The notes under the pieces were generated by a model. It saw only the letters and a program-made list of their open reading frames with translations. It ran no database searches and was not told where the DNA came from. Below, piece after piece: positions 26,977-37,207 of a DNA stretch of 64,000 nucleotides (the first letter of the stretch is position 1; the number at the start of each line of letters is the position of its first letter). The stretch covers positions 186,001-250,000 of the forward strand of contig NZ_JNJA01000003.1 of assembly GCF_000702665.1 (NCBI RefSeq). The letters are read 5' to 3'. The DNA comes from Solidesulfovibrio alcoholivorans DSM 5433 (GTDB lineage: Bacteria; Desulfobacterota; Desulfovibrionia; Desulfovibrionales; Desulfovibrionaceae). Position numbers and translations under genes: made by a program.

Positions 26977-27450
26977 TCACATGAAGTTTGGATTGTCGGT
27001 GATGTGCCGCCACAGGGCCAGGACGGCCAGGGCGTATCCGGTGAGTCCGAAACCGGCGATGCAGCCGATGCAGTTTCTGCCGATGATGCTTTTTTGCCTA
27101 AGCGGCTCGTCGGTGCGGGCGAAGATATTGGAGATGTGGACCTCGACGCAGGGGATGCCGATCCAGGCCAGGCAGTCGGCCAGGGCCAGGCTCGTATGGG
27201 TGTAGGCCCCGGCGTTGAGCACGACGCCGTCGAGGCCGTCCTTCCAGGCCTGTTCCAGCCGGTCGATGCAGTGCCCTTCGCTGTTGGCCTGGTGGAATTG
27301 CAGTTCGAGGCTCGCGGCGTCCGGGCCGAGCATCTCGGCCACCATGTCCGGGAGGTCCTCTATGGTGCGGCGCCCGTAGATCTCGGGCTGGCGCACGCCG
27401 ATGAAGCCGAGGTTGGGGCCGTTTAACACAAGCAGTCTGACCTTGCGCAT
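26977..27450 (-). CDS. aroQ: 3-dehydroquinate dehydratase, type II
   Basis: This 157-residue shikimate-pathway enzyme dehydrates 3-dehydroquinate. The motifs [17 protein letters not shown] (catalytic Tyr after the flexible Arg loop), NAGAYTHTS and VEVHISN (catalytic His region) are diagnostic. The usual NGPNLNLLG has Gly for the second Asn, a mild deviation. AAGGAAG precedes the ATG. It is the first gene of aroQ-efp-ftsK-lolA and is divergent from engB. Confidence 0.95.
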   Translation of the reverse strand: MRKVRLLVLNGPNLGFIGVRQPEIYGRRTIEDLPDMVAEMLGPDAASLELQFHQANSEGHCIDRLEQAWKDGLDGVVLNAGAYTHTSLALADCLAWIGIPCVEVHISNIFARTDEPLRQKSIIGRNCIGCIAGFGLTGYALAVLALWRHITDNPNFM

Positions 27451-27523
27451 ACTGTCTTCCTTGAAGTCAGGCCCCGGAAGCGCCGGCCTTGACGGCGCGC
27501 GCGGAGCCGGTCACAACGCCGCA

Positions 27524-28153
27524 ATGGATACCACGGCGCAACAGAGAACGGAACTGGACCTGGAGCTTCTCACCACGGCCTTTCTGTCGGAGCAACTGCC
27601 GGCGCCCGCTGCGCCGCAGATCGCCCTGGCCGGCCGTTCCAATGTCGGCAAATCGACGCTGGTCAACTGCCTGGCCGGCCGCAAGGGCCTGGCCAAGATC
27701 AGCGCCACGCCCGGCAAGACCCGCAGCCTCAACTTCTACCAGTCCCGGACCACCGGTTATTGCCTGGTCGATCTGCCGGGCTACGGCTACGCCCGCTGTT
27801 CCATGGAGGAGCGGGAGAAATGGGCCAAGCTCATCGAGGCCTACCTGCGCAAGACCGACCGGTTGCGGGCCGTGGCCGCCCTGGTCGATTGCCGCCTGCC
27901 GCCCCAGCGCCTGGATTTGGAGCTGGTCGACTGGCTGCGCGACCGGCGCATCCCCCTGATCCTGGTGTTGACCAAGGCCGACAAGTGCAAGCAGCGCGAC
28001 CGGGAAGCCCGGAAAAAAGAGTGGCGGGAGCTGGCGCGACCCGCCTTCCCGCCGATCCTATTTTCCGGCAAGACCGGCCTTGGCCGGGAAGCGCTGTGCC
28101 GGGTCCTGGCCGAAGCCGCCTTCAGTTCCGGGGAGTCTCCTCCCGTTCCTTGA
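27524..28153 (+). CDS. engB: Ribosome biogenesis GTPase EngB/YsxC
   Basis: This 209-residue GTPase assists large-subunit assembly. G1 is GRSNVGKS, G2/G3 are TPGKTRSLNF and DLPGYGYA, and G4 is TKADK. The chosen ATG at 27524 has only a weak upstream GGAG. The last 32 nt overlap the convergent small-protein gene. Family identity is clear from the EngB-specific GRSNVGKSTLVNCL and PGYGYA segments. Confidence 0.95.
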   Translation: MDTTAQQRTELDLELLTTAFLSEQLPAPAAPQIALAGRSNVGKSTLVNCLAGRKGLAKISATPGKTRSLNFYQSRTTGYCLVDLPGYGYARCSMEEREKWAKLIEAYLRKTDRLRAVAALVDCRLPPQRLDLELVDWLRDRRIPLILVLTKADKCKQRDREARKKEWRELARPAFPPILFSGKTGLGREALCRVLAEAAFSSGESPPVP

Positions 28154-28313
28154 AAAAACCGACGAGGAACTCCGCATCCTTGGGGCCCAAGTTGAAATTC
28201 ATGGCCGCCTTGTTGATCAGCGCGGGCACGGACTCCCCCGTCAACTCGCGCTGGCTGTCGATCCATTTGACAGCGCGGCGCAACAACTCGCCCTGGGGCA
28301 TGATGGTGGTCAT
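28122..28313 (-). CDS. Small conserved-looking protein of unknown function
   Basis: This 63-residue protein (MTTIMPQGELLRRAVKWID, then a C-terminal FLVGFFKEREE) has a consensus AGGAGG Shine-Dalgarno 6-7 nt before its ATG, which argues strongly for translation. It has no membrane segment and is predicted to be helical. It overlaps engB tail-to-tail by 32 nt and is divergent from uppP. I do not recognise the family. Confidence 0.75.
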   Translation of the reverse strand: MTTIMPQGELLRRAVKWIDSQRELTGESVPALINKAAMNFNLGPKDAEFLVGFFKEREETPRN

Positions 28314-28424
28314 CGGGCCTCCTTGCTCAAGCGCAAAGCATACACGAGGCCGCGCCCGCTTGCAACTTGCCCGCCTGTGGGATAGCACCGCCGGGACAAA
28401 CCGTCCCCGGAGAACGCGCCCGTC

Positions 28425-29231
28425 ATGACCGAATCCATCGCCGCCACCGTCCTCGGCCTCGTCGAGGGAGCCACGGAATTCCTGCCCGTTTCCTCCACCG
28501 GCCACCTCATCCTGGTCGGCCACCTCATCGGGTTCACCGGCGACAAGGCCGACAGCTTCGACGTCATCATCCAGCTCGGGGCCATCCTGGCTGTGCTCGT
28601 CCTGTATTGGAAACGTTTCTGGTGGCTCGTCTCGCCCAAGGCGCTGCACGCCTTTTCGGGATTGCGCGGCATCTGGCTGCTGTTTCTCACCTCGCTGCCG
28701 GCGGGGCTGGTCGGCTTTGCCGCGCGCAAGACGATCAAGGCGCACCTGTTCGGCCCGGTGACGGTCGCCCTGGCGCTGGCCATCGGTGCCCTCATGATCT
28801 TCTGGGTGGAGTCGCGCAAGAAACGCGACCGTTTCTACACCCTCGACGAAATGACGCCGGGACTGGCGTTCGGCATCGGCTGCTTCCAGTGCCTGGCCCT
28901 GTGGCCGGGTTTTTCGCGCTCGGCCGCGACGATCATGGGCGGCATGCTGCTCGGGGCCAAGCGGAGCCTGGCCGCCGAATATTCGTTCATCGCCGCCGTG
29001 CCGCTGATGTTTGCGGCCACGCTCTACGACTTCTACAAGAGCGCGGCGCTTTTTTCCGCCGACGACATGGGCATCCTCGGCATCGGTTTCGTGGTCTCGT
29101 TCCTCTCGGCCCTGGTCGCGGTCAAGACGTTCATCGTCCTGGTCAAGCGGGTGTCCTTGCGGCCCTTCGCCTGGTACCGGCTGGCGCTGGCCGCGGCGGT
29201 TTTCCTGCTCTGGCCCAAGGGGCAACTCTAG
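28425..29231 (+). CDS. uppP: Undecaprenyl-diphosphatase UppP (BacA)
   Basis: This 268-residue inner-membrane enzyme recycles undecaprenyl pyrophosphate to the monophosphate carrier for peptidoglycan and polysaccharide export, and gives bacitracin resistance when overproduced. EGATEFLPVSSTGHL is the catalytic N-terminal motif, and PGFSRSAATIMGGMLLGA the second (Arg) motif. About eight membrane segments are visible. It stands alone upstream of the tRNA gene. Confidence 0.96.
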   Translation: MTESIAATVLGLVEGATEFLPVSSTGHLILVGHLIGFTGDKADSFDVIIQLGAILAVLVLYWKRFWWLVSPKALHAFSGLRGIWLLFLTSLPAGLVGFAARKTIKAHLFGPVTVALALAIGALMIFWVESRKKRDRFYTLDEMTPGLAFGIGCFQCLALWPGFSRSAATIMGGMLLGAKRSLAAEYSFIAAVPLMFAATLYDFYKSAALFSADDMGILGIGFVVSFLSALVAVKTFIVLVKRVSLRPFAWYRLALAAAVFLLWPKGQL

Positions 29232-29247
29232 ACGCACAAAAAAATGC

Positions 29248-29276
29248 TTGCCAAGAACCCAAGAAACGTCTAAATA
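29248..29276 (+). promoter_or_regulatory. Putative sigma-70 promoter of the tRNA gene
   Basis: TTGCCA (5/6 to the -35 consensus) lies at 29248-29253 and TAAATA at 29271-29276 with a 17-bp spacer, about 28 bp upstream of the tRNA 5' end. Confidence 0.55.
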
Positions 29277-29303
29277 CGCGTTTCTCCGCCGACGGGGACA
29301 TCT

Positions 29304-29380
29304 GGCGAGGTAGCTCAGACGGTTAGAGCATGCGGCTCATATCCGCAGTGTCGGGGGTTCAATTCCCTCCCTCGCTACCA
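29304..29380 (+). tRNA. tRNA with CAU anticodon, probably elongator tRNA-Met
   Basis: The 77-nt cloverleaf is complete. It has acceptor GGCGAGG/CCTCGCT (G1-U72 wobble), D stem GCTC/GAGC, anticodon stem TGCGG/CCGCA with loop CTCATAT, T stem GGGGG/CCCTC with loop TTCAATT, discriminator A and encoded CCA. CAU could also belong to lysidine-modified tRNA-Ile2. The similarity to elongator Met (GGC...GTAGCTCAG...GGTTAGAGCA) favours Met. The T loop has the normal TTC. Confidence 0.88.
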
Positions 29381-29392
29381 AGAATTCCATGG

Positions 29393-29423
29393 AAACCGGA
29401 CGTCAAGTCCGGTTTCTTTTTTT
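29393..29423 (+). terminator. Rho-independent terminator of the tRNA gene
   Basis: AAACCGGAC and GTCCGGTTT form a 9-bp stem with loop GTCAA, followed by CTTTTTTT, 12 nt after the tRNA CCA end. Confidence 0.92.
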
Positions 29424-29489
29424 ATTTCCGGACGGTTGCAACGTACCTCCCCCCTTCGTCCATCCTGGACAAACCGGCCTGACACGACT

Positions 29490-30287
29490 ATGGTCGCTTG
29501 GATGCGACATGTTCCGCTGCCGCTCCGGCGCGCTTTCCCCTGCACGATTTCCGCCCTCGCCCTCGTGGCGGCGCTGGCCTTCGTCCTGGTCGCGGCCACG
29601 CCCGGCCTAGCCAGGAAGACCAAGGCCGCGCAGGCGGTCTCCGCTGCCGCCCCGGCCGAATCCGCCGCCGACCTCCTGGTGCGCTCGGGCAAGCAGCCGC
29701 ACAAGATCCTGCTTGTTGGCGACTCGTTCGCCCAGGGCCTGGGCCTGACCATGCCGCAGTCGCTGGGGCAGAAGTCCCAGGCCGCCCTGGCCAACCGCGG
29801 CAAGGTCTCGAGCGGGCTCAATTCGCCGCAGTTCTACGACTGGGAAAAGGCACTGGCGACGTTTCTCGACGCGGAAAAGCCCGACGTCCTGCTGGTCATG
29901 CTCGGCGGCAACGACGCCAAAAACGGTCGGGGCACACCGCAGTGGGCCCAGGACTTCTCGGCCAAGGCCAAACGGTTTCTGGACATCGCCGCCGGACACG
30001 GCGTGACGGTCTACTGGGTGGGCCTGCCGCCCATGCGCGAAAAGGCTTACAGCCAGCGCGCCTGGACCGCCAACGAGGCCATGCGCACGGCATGCGGCGC
30101 GGCCGGGTCCTGCCGTTTCATCGATTCCTGGGACCTGTTCGCCGACGCCTCGGGCCGGTTTTGTCCCAAGAAAACCCTGGCCGGCAAGGCCGTCTCCCTG
30201 CGCGGCAAGGACGGCGTCCATTTCACGACCGCCGGCTGCCGCCTGCTGACGGACCGCATCGTCATGGCCATGGCCGATCCCCGCTGA
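29490..30287 (+). CDS. Exported SGNH hydrolase (DUF459), copy 1
   Basis: This roughly 265-residue protein has an N-terminal signal or anchor helix (ISALALVAALAFVLVAA) and an SGNH hydrolase fold. The motifs are VGDSFAQG (Ser), KVSSG, GGNDAKN (block III) and KDGVHFT (Asp-His), so the catalytic residues look intact. It is likely an acyl- or acetyl-esterase acting on an envelope or secreted glycan, the proposed role for DUF459 proteins. The substrate is unknown. The start is ambiguous (29490 or 29502) and no clear RBS was found. It is the first of three paralogous neighbours. Confidence 0.85.
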   Translation: MVAWMRHVPLPLRRAFPCTISALALVAALAFVLVAATPGLARKTKAAQAVSAAAPAESAADLLVRSGKQPHKILLVGDSFAQGLGLTMPQSLGQKSQAALANRGKVSSGLNSPQFYDWEKALATFLDAEKPDVLLVMLGGNDAKNGRGTPQWAQDFSAKAKRFLDIAAGHGVTVYWVGLPPMREKAYSQRAWTANEAMRTACGAAGSCRFIDSWDLFADASGRFCPKKTLAGKAVSLRGKDGVHFTTAGCRLLTDRIVMAMADPR

Positions 30288-30338
30288 TCCCGTCACGACC
30301 CGATCCGCATCCACAACCCGCGAGCAAAGCCACGGCCC

Positions 30339-31502
30339 ATGAGCTGGAAAAAAGCCTGTTTCGTATACGTCATCGCCCTGGCCGTCGCCGCCATGGTCAA
30401 CATCGAAAAAGTTTCGGTGTGGGTGGACGACCATCTGGCCGACGGCCCGGCTCCGGGACTGGCCCGGCAGGTGCGCCTGGCGCGCAACCTCTGGCGCGAA
30501 TCCGGGCTTGGCCCGGCGTCGCGGTCCCTCGACTGCGCCCTCGCCCCGTATTTCGACGAAACCTACAAGAACTCCCTGGCCTGTCGCGACGAGCCCAATA
30601 CCGAGGCCGAGATCCAGGCGCTCAAAAACCGCCTGGACCCCAACCAGCCGGTGCTCAAGCCCGACATCCCCGTGGACACCGACGACCTGCTCGCCGCCCT
30701 GGCCCCGCCCAAGCCGTCCCAGGCTGCGGAAGACGTGCTCCCGACACCCGACCAGACGCACGCGGCCGCGATTCCCGCCGCTGACCAGGCCGGTCCGGCC
30801 CTGGGCCAGGCGAAGCTCACCGGGTCGCGCAAGCTCCTGGTTGTCGGCGATTCGCTGGCTATCGGCCTGTCGCTGTCGCTGCGCCGCAGCATGGCCGAAT
30901 TCGAAAACGTCCAGCTCATCGAGGAAGGCAAGGTCTCGAGCGGCCTGGCCAATCCCAAGTACTACGACTGGGGCAAGGCCCTGCGCGTGTTCCTGGACAA
31001 ATACAAGCCCGACGTCGTGGTCATCATGATGGGCGCCAATGACGCCAAGTACATCAACGTCAACGAAAAGCCGCGCCCGCCCGGAAGCACGAACAAGACC
31101 TGGCCCGAGGTCTTTTCCATGCGCGTCGAGGATTTCCTGGAGGCGTTGCAGCAACGCGGCATCCGCAACTACTGGATCGGGCTGCCGATCATGGGCGATC
31201 CGTCCTATGCCAAGCAGGCCGAGGTCATGAACGACATCGTCAAGACCGAATGCGGGCGGTTTGCCACGAGCCGGTTCCTGGACACCTGGTCGCTGCTGAC
31301 CGATGCGCAGGGCAACTATTCGACGTTTCTGCCCAACGACAAGGGCGTCAAGATCAAGGTCCGCGCCAACGACAAGGTCCACTTCACGGTCGCCGGCGGC
31401 GACATCCTGGCCCAGTCCTTCCTGGCCACCCTGGCCAAGGAAATGGAACTGCGGCCCAAAACCCCGGATACGTCCCATGCCTCTTCCCTGCGCGCCCCGT
31501 AA
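30339..31502 (+). CDS. Exported SGNH hydrolase (DUF459), copy 2
   Basis: This 387-residue protein has an N-terminal membrane anchor (ACFVYVIALAVAAMV, about 6-20), a variable linker (about 25-160) and an SGNH domain (about 165-385). The motifs are VVGDSLAIG, EGKVSSGL, MGANDAKY and NDKVHFT, all intact. It shares VSSGL...YDWGKAL with copy 1, so the two are recent relatives. It starts 51 bp after copy 1 and is followed closely by copy 3. Together they look like one transcription unit for envelope polysaccharide modification. This role is inferred from family and repetition only. Confidence 0.86.
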   Translation: MSWKKACFVYVIALAVAAMVNIEKVSVWVDDHLADGPAPGLARQVRLARNLWRESGLGPASRSLDCALAPYFDETYKNSLACRDEPNTEAEIQALKNRLDPNQPVLKPDIPVDTDDLLAALAPPKPSQAAEDVLPTPDQTHAAAIPAADQAGPALGQAKLTGSRKLLVVGDSLAIGLSLSLRRSMAEFENVQLIEEGKVSSGLANPKYYDWGKALRVFLDKYKPDVVVIMMGANDAKYINVNEKPRPPGSTNKTWPEVFSMRVEDFLEALQQRGIRNYWIGLPIMGDPSYAKQAEVMNDIVKTECGRFATSRFLDTWSLLTDAQGNYSTFLPNDKGVKIKVRANDKVHFTVAGGDILAQSFLATLAKEMELRPKTPDTSHASSLRAP

Positions 31503-31512
31503 CGGGCGCGCC

Positions 31513-32622
31513 ATGCTTGCCGGCCGCTTCCGCCGGGACGGTCCGTCCCGCTCCCGAACAGGCCGTTTCGTCCTGGCCTGCGCGCTGTGCGGCCTGTGCC
31601 TGCTCGGGGCCGCCTGCAACGGCGACGGCAACGAAACGCCCCCCCCGCAGCACGCCGACCTCGCGCCCACAGACGTCTTTTCCCGCCGCGCCCCCAAACC
31701 GCACCGCACCGCCACGGCGCGAAAGCTCCTGGTTGTCGGCGATTCGTTGTCCATCAGCCTCGGCGAACAGCTCGAACGGGCGCTTACCGGCACACCCGGC
31801 CTCGACTTCAGCCGCGACGGCACCAAGTCCACGGGCCTGACCCGCCCCGAACTCCTCGACTGGCCGGCACGCCTGCGCGAGCACATGGCCCGGGAAACCC
31901 CGGACATCGTGGTCATCATGCTCGGGGCCAACGACGTCATGCCCGTGGAAGGCCCGGACGGATCACGCATCTATTTCGACAACCCGGCCTGGGTCGAGGC
32001 GTATGCGGCCAAGGCCAGGGAACTGGTGGAGATCTGCCGCGCGGCCAACCCGGCCGTGCGCATCTACTGGATCGGCGTGCCGTCCATGGGCGAAGCGTCG
32101 CTGGCGGTCGGGGCCAAACAGGTCAACGCGGCCCTGTCCGGCATGTGCGCCGCCACGGGCGGCTGCCGCTTCGTGGACACGCAGGCCCCCTTTTCCGACC
32201 CTTCGGGCCGCTTCACCCGCCACGGCCGCGACGCGGCCACCGGCGACGCCGTGCTGTTGCGCACGCCGGACGGCGTGCACATGACCGAAAGCGGCGCGAA
32301 GTTGCTTGCCGGCGTGACCCTGGCCGCCGTGGCCGCCGGCGAGAAACTGCCCCCGAGCGCCGGCGCGGACGAACTGCGCGCTTACGCCCGGGACCTGCGC
32401 CCCCTGGCCGAGGCAACGCCGGAACCGGCCCGGGAACCGCCCGTCTCCAAGGCCAAACCCAGCCGGAAGACCTATGCGGTAAAAAAAGGCGACACCATCC
32501 TCGGCATCGCCCGGAAACTCGGCGTGCCCGCGGCCGACCTGACCGCGGTCAATCCCAGCGTGGACTCGACCCGCCTGTCCCTCGGGCAGGAGCTGCGCAT
32601 CCCAATCAAGCGAAAACGCTAG
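31513..32622 (+). CDS. Exported SGNH hydrolase (DUF459) with C-terminal LysM, copy 3
   Basis: This 369-residue protein has an N-terminal export helix with LLGAAC (possible lipoprotein site, imperfect lipobox) and an SGNH domain (about 70-275: [28 protein letters not shown]). It ends in a LysM domain (about 320-365, [19 protein letters not shown]). LysM binds N-acetylglucosamine polymers, so this copy is probably held on peptidoglycan. It begins 10 nt after copy 2. It is the most divergent of the three, and the LysM module points to a wall-localised esterase. Confidence 0.87.
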   Translation: MLAGRFRRDGPSRSRTGRFVLACALCGLCLLGAACNGDGNETPPPQHADLAPTDVFSRRAPKPHRTATARKLLVVGDSLSISLGEQLERALTGTPGLDFSRDGTKSTGLTRPELLDWPARLREHMARETPDIVVIMLGANDVMPVEGPDGSRIYFDNPAWVEAYAAKARELVEICRAANPAVRIYWIGVPSMGEASLAVGAKQVNAALSGMCAATGGCRFVDTQAPFSDPSGRFTRHGRDAATGDAVLLRTPDGVHMTESGAKLLAGVTLAAVAAGEKLPPSAGADELRAYARDLRPLAEATPEPAREPPVSKAKPSRKTYAVKKGDTILGIARKLGVPAADLTAVNPSVDSTRLSLGQELRIPIKRKR

Positions 32623-35600
32623 CGCGCCTGGGACATCGCGGCCGCCTGCTCCGCGGCGACGGCCCCGGCGAAATGCGTCCGTACGGCGGCGAGCAGCGCT
32701 TCATGTTCCACGGGTTTGGCGAGATAGCCGTCCATACCCGCGGCAAGCAGCGCCTCGCGGTCCCCGGCCATGGCATGGGCCGTGAGCGCGATGATGGGAA
32801 TGCGCGGCCGTCCCTCCCGGGCCGCGGCCTCGCGGATGGTGCGCGCCGCTTCCACGCCGTCGAGCACCGGCATGCCCACATCCATCAGGATGAGGTCCGG
32901 CCGGTAGGCCTTGGCCAGCTCCACGGCCTCCCCGCCATCCTTGGCCACGAGCACGCTGTGGCCGTCTTTTTCCAGGATGCGCCGCACGGCCAGGGCGCTG
33001 ATCGCGTCGTCCTCGGCCACGAGCAGCCGTCGCCCGGCCACGATGGGCACCCCGGACGCCGTGACCTGTGCCGGCCTCGCTTGCTGGCTCTTGCCGTGTA
33101 CGAGCGGCAGGGCGCACATGCAGTACGTTCCCGCGCCGACCTCGCTCTCCATGGTCACGACCCCGCCCATGAGCCCCACGAGCCGGCGCACGATGGCAAG
33201 CCCCAGCCCCGCGCCCTGAAAACGCCGTGAAAAGGAGCGCTCCACCTGGTGGAAGGCCTCGAACACGGCCTCCAATTCCTCGGCCGGGATGCCGACCCCG
33301 GTGTCGGCTACGGTGAACAGCACGCTCCCCGCGCCCGAGGCGTCCGTGGGCGCGGCCCAGACCGTAAGGCGCACCCCGCCCTGGCGCGTGAATTTCACGG
33401 CGTTGCCGACGAGATTGTAGAGGATCTGCCGCACACGGCCCTCGTCGCCGCAAAGCATTTCCGGAACGCCGGCATCGCCGGCGACATCCCAGGACAGCCC
33501 CGCTTCCAGGCAGGCCGGCTCAAAGGCGGCCGTGACCGCGGCCAGCAGGTCGGCGAGCCGAAACGGCTCGTTCTCGAGGTCGAGTTTGCCCGACTCCACC
33601 CGCGACAGGTCCAGGATGTCGCTTAAAAGATGCGTCAGGCGGCGACAGGAGACCAGCGAGGCGTCCACGTATTGGCGCTGCTCCGCCGTCAGCGCCGTGG
33701 CGACCAGCAGTTGCGTCATGCCGTGAATGCCGTTTAACGGGGTACGCAGTTCGTGGCTCATGTTGGCCAGAAACTCGCTTTTCACCCGGCTGGCCTTTTC
33801 CGCCGCCTCCTTGGCCGCAAGCAGCGCGGCCGCGTCGCGACGCCTGGCGACCATGCGCCAGACCGTGTCCATGAGCAGCGCGGCGAAATGAATGTCCGAT
33901 TCGCCGTACGGCTCGGGCTTGCCGACCAGGACCAACAGCGCGGCCACCGCATCCCCGGCCACGGCAGGCACGCACAAGGCCTGGCCGGCTGTTCCGCCCT
34001 CACCTGCTCCCGGCACGATCACGGGACGGCGCAGGCGCACCGCTTCCAGCCATTGCCCCAGCGCTTCCAGATCCTGGGGCCCGCCTTCCCAAAGTCCCCG
34101 GCAGGCCGCCTCGCCGCACGAGGCGGCGAGCTGCAGCCCGCCGTCCGTCTCGCCGCGCACGAACAGGCAGCCGTAACGGCTTTCGGTCAAAAGCCCGGCT
34201 TGCGCCGCGACATGGGCGAACAGGGCATCGAGGGAAGCCGCCTCCATCTGCGTCACCGCGAAAAGGCTCTTCATCCGGGCTTCGCTGGCGCGCACCTGCT
34301 CCTCTTTGCGCCTGCGGTCCGTGACGTCGCGGAAAAACACCAGAGCGCCATCGTCTCCGTCCCAATCCACCGGCACGGCCGCCACATCGGCGATGAATTG
34401 CCCCCCGTCCAGGCGCAGCATGGTATGCTCGCTCATGGGCACCGCAAGCCGGTCCTCGTTGAGACGACGGATGCGGGCCAGGACCTTGTCGCGGTACGCC
34501 GGCGCGACCCGTTCCAGCACGGGCGTGCCGAGCAACCCGCCAGGAACCGGCACGCCGAAGAGTTCTCGCGCCCCGGGATTAACGTAGGCGAAGACGCCCC
34601 GCGTCTGCACGAAGATGCCGAACGGGGCGTTTTCCACCAACAGGCGGAAACGCTTTTCGCTTGCGACCAAGCGACGGAGCGCCTCCTGGCGGTCGGTGAC
34701 GTCCATGACGATGGAATAGAGCAGGATGCGGTCGTCAAGCCGGATCGGGCCGGAATAGACGTTCACGTCGCGCATGCGGCCGTCGGCGAGCCTGTGCCGG
34801 AACTCGAAGGTGCGTTTGCGGCCACTTTGGGCTTCCGCCATGGCCGCGCGGACCTCATGGGCCGGCCTCGTGTTGATGTCCGCCATGCGCCGTTGCCTGA
34901 TCTCCTCGCGCGTCCAGCCGTAGTAGGCGCAGGCCGAAGGGTTGGCGTCAGCGATGGCTCCCGTTTCGGGATCGATCAACAGCATGGCGGCATGGTTGTT
35001 CTCGAAAAGGCTCTGATAGCGCGATTCGCTCTCGACAAGGCGGGAAAGCAGGCGGTTGCGCGTCAGGCGGCGTACCAGCAACAGTCCCAACGCGACCGTA
35101 AGCGGCGGATACAGGGCGAGCATCGGCAGGGCCACCATTTCCAGCGTTTCGCGGGCGACGGGAAACGGCAACAGGAAGGTGCAGGCCAGCACGAAGACGT
35201 GGAGCACGACGCCGAACGCCAGGAGATTCCACGGGGTAAGCCCGGCCAGCTCCCTGACGCCCCAACGCCTCCAGGCCAGGCCGCAACAACCGGAAACGAC
35301 CGTCGTGGCCAGGCCCATGTACACCCCGAGGCCGCCCTGGACCAGGCGCAGCGACGCGGCCATGACCATGGCCACGACCGTGGGCAGGACACCGAAGAAA
35401 AGGCCGGCCACGCCGAGGAGAATGGATCGGGTATCGAAGAACAGGCCCGCCCGCAGCTCCCAGGGGTTGAGCATCACGGCCATGGCCATGCCGCCGAGGC
35501 ACAGTCCGGCCAGGACGCGCTTTCGCCAGGAAGGGTGACCGATTTCCGCCCGCGTGAAGGAATCGTAGAGAAACGCCAGAGCGAGGAGCAGGGCGGCGTT

Positions 35601-35642
35601 GTTGACCAGTCCTAAAAACACGGTTTTGGAAATCGGCTCCAT
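32619..35642 (-). CDS. Hybrid sensor histidine kinase (5TMR-LYT, PAS x2, GAF, HisKA, HATPase, receiver)
   Basis: This 1007-residue membrane kinase has an N-terminal LytS-type multi-helix sensor (about 1-210, [20 protein letters not shown]), two PAS domains (about 230-350 and 360-470), a GAF domain (about 490-640), and a kinase core with [16 protein letters not shown] (His acceptor). It ends in a receiver ([25 protein letters not shown]). The receiver suggests an internal phosphorelay. The start at 35642 is chosen because the upstream 54 codons read as intergenic DNA. It overlaps the end of copy 3 of the SGNH genes by 4 nt, convergently. Confidence 0.93.
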   Translation of the reverse strand: MEPISKTVFLGLVNNAALLLALAFLYDSFTRAEIGHPSWRKRVLAGLCLGGMAMAVMLNPWELRAGLFFDTRSILLGVAGLFFGVLPTVVAMVMAASLRLVQGGLGVYMGLATTVVSGCCGLAWRRWGVRELAGLTPWNLLAFGVVLHVFVLACTFLLPFPVARETLEMVALPMLALYPPLTVALGLLLVRRLTRNRLLSRLVESESRYQSLFENNHAAMLLIDPETGAIADANPSACAYYGWTREEIRQRRMADINTRPAHEVRAAMAEAQSGRKRTFEFRHRLADGRMRDVNVYSGPIRLDDRILLYSIVMDVTDRQEALRRLVASEKRFRLLVENAPFGIFVQTRGVFAYVNPGARELFGVPVPGGLLGTPVLERVAPAYRDKVLARIRRLNEDRLAVPMSEHTMLRLDGGQFIADVAAVPVDWDGDDGALVFFRDVTDRRRKEEQVRASEARMKSLFAVTQMEAASLDALFAHVAAQAGLLTESRYGCLFVRGETDGGLQLAASCGEAACRGLWEGGPQDLEALGQWLEAVRLRRPVIVPGAGEGGTAGQALCVPAVAGDAVAALLVLVGKPEPYGESDIHFAALLMDTVWRMVARRRDAAALLAAKEAAEKASRVKSEFLANMSHELRTPLNGIHGMTQLLVATALTAEQRQYVDASLVSCRRLTHLLSDILDLSRVESGKLDLENEPFRLADLLAAVTAAFEPACLEAGLSWDVAGDAGVPEMLCGDEGRVRQILYNLVGNAVKFTRQGGVRLTVWAAPTDASGAGSVLFTVADTGVGIPAEELEAVFEAFHQVERSFSRRFQGAGLGLAIVRRLVGLMGGVVTMESEVGAGTYCMCALPLVHGKSQQARPAQVTASGVPIVAGRRLLVAEDDAISALAVRRILEKDGHSVLVAKDGGEAVELAKAYRPDLILMDVGMPVLDGVEAARTIREAAAREGRPRIPIIALTAHAMAGDREALLAAGMDGYLAKPVEHEALLAAVRTHFAGAVAAEQAAAMSQAR

Positions 35643-35760
35643 GACGCTGTCCGTCCTCTGTCGCCGCCCGAGACAATCCGGGAGAAAGGGTTGCTCTACG
35701 CAAGGCCACACCGCCAGTCTGACAGAATCTACCAGCGTATCCCGAAAAACAAAAGCCGAA

Positions 35761-35796
35761 GTCCGTTTTTTTGCCGCTGGCAAAAAAAACGCGGAC
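35761..35796 (-). terminator. Terminator between the response regulator and the hybrid kinase
   Basis: CGTTTTTTTGCC and GGCAAAAAAAACG pair around GCT. On the minus strand the stem carries a long T-run, starting 44 nt after the response-regulator stop codon. Confidence 0.6.
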
Positions 35797-35839
35797 GCGG
35801 CCACGCCCGGGGACGCACGGCGCGACAGCCGTTGCTGCC

Positions 35840-37207
35840 TCAGTCCTCTCCGTACTTCTTGAGCTTTTTATGGAGGGTCGCCCGTGTGATGCCAAGCACC
35901 CGGGCGGCCTCGCTCTTGTTGCCGCCGCAGGAATCGAGCGTTGCCAGGATGACCTCGCGCTCGACGTCGTCGAGCGGCCGCCCGGTCAGCCCCCCGCTGC
36001 CCCCTTCCACCTGGGTCGCCAGGGCCGGAGTCGCAGGCCGCGGGTCGCACAGGGGCAGTTCGCGCTCGGTGACGTATTCGCCGACGGAGAGGATCACGGC
36101 ACGTTCCACGGCGTTTTCCAGCTCGCGGACGTTGCCCGGCCAGGCGCAACGGACCAGATGGTCCATGGCCGCCGGCGTGAACCCCTTGATGCGCTTACGG
36201 TTTTTCTCGGCGAAACGGCCGAGGAAAAACTGGGCCAGAAGCGGGATGTCCTCGGCGCGCTCGCGAAGGGGCGGCACCGGCACGGAAACGACGTTGAGCC
36301 GGTAATAGAGATCCTCGCGAAAGCGCCCGGCCGCGACCTCTTTTTTGAGGTCGCGGTTGGTGGCGGCCAGGATGCGCACGTCCACACCGATGGGCTTGTC
36401 GCCGCCCACACGCTGGATCTCGCGCTCCTGGATGACGCGCAGGAGCTTGGCCTGGATGGGCTGGGCGATCTCGCCGATCTCGTCAAGGAAGATGGAACCT
36501 TTGTCCGCGGCCATGAACCGGCCTTCGCGGCGGCGTTCGGCCCCGGTGAAGGCCCCTTTCTCGTGGCCGAAAAGCTCCGATTCGAGCAGGGTTTCGCTGA
36601 GCGCCGCGCAGTTGACGGCAACCAGCGGCCCGGACGATCGGGCGCTGCCGGAGTGGATGGCCCGGGCGACGAGCTCCTTGCCTGTGCCGGATTCGCCGGT
36701 GATGAGCACCGTGGCCTCGGTGGGGGCGACCATGCCGATGAGCGTGAAAAGCTCGCGCATGGCCCGGCTCGTGCCGATGATTTCCGGTCCGGGCGGCGCG
36801 TCGGCCAGCTTGCGCCGCAGCGTCTCGTTTTCGGCGGCAAGGCGCATGTGGTCGAGCGCCCGCTCCAGGGTCAGGCGCAGCACGTCGAGGTCGAGCGGCT
36901 TGGTCAGGTAGTCGTAGGCCCCGGTCTTGAGCGCCGCCACGGCCGTTTCCACCGAGGAATACGCCGTCATGATGATGACCGGCATGGCCGGGTTGAAGGC
37001 GCTCATGCGCGAAAGCGCCTCCATGCCGCCCATGCCGGCCATGCGCACGTCAAGCAGCACCGCGTCGTAGGCCTTGGCGCGCACCATCTCCACGGCGCTT
37101 TCGCCGTCGGTCGCGCCCTCCGGGGCATAGCCCCAGCCGGACAGCACGGTGCGCAGCATGGACAGGTGTCCGGCATCGTCGTCAACCACGAGTATTTTCG
37201 CCAGCAT
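35840..37207 (-). CDS. NtrC/ZraR-type sigma-54-dependent response regulator
   Basis: This 455-residue activator has a receiver (about 1-120, [17 protein letters not shown]), an AAA+ sigma-54 activation domain (about 140-375) with Walker A GESGTGKE, the GAFTGA loop and Walker B FLDEIGE, and a Fis-type helix-turn-helix at the C-terminus ([20 protein letters not shown]). Its cognate kinase overlaps it by 26 nt upstream. A perfect GG-N10-GC promoter and paired inverted repeats sit in front of the divergent DUF2318/ABC operon, which is the most likely target. Confidence 0.94.
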   Translation of the reverse strand: MLAKILVVDDDAGHLSMLRTVLSGWGYAPEGATDGESAVEMVRAKAYDAVLLDVRMAGMGGMEALSRMSAFNPAMPVIIMTAYSSVETAVAALKTGAYDYLTKPLDLDVLRLTLERALDHMRLAAENETLRRKLADAPPGPEIIGTSRAMRELFTLIGMVAPTEATVLITGESGTGKELVARAIHSGSARSSGPLVAVNCAALSETLLESELFGHEKGAFTGAERRREGRFMAADKGSIFLDEIGEIAQPIQAKLLRVIQEREIQRVGGDKPIGVDVRILAATNRDLKKEVAAGRFREDLYYRLNVVSVPVPPLRERAEDIPLLAQFFLGRFAEKNRKRIKGFTPAAMDHLVRCAWPGNVRELENAVERAVILSVGEYVTERELPLCDPRPATPALATQVEGGSGGLTGRPLDDVEREVILATLDSCGGNKSEAARVLGITRATLHKKLKKYGED

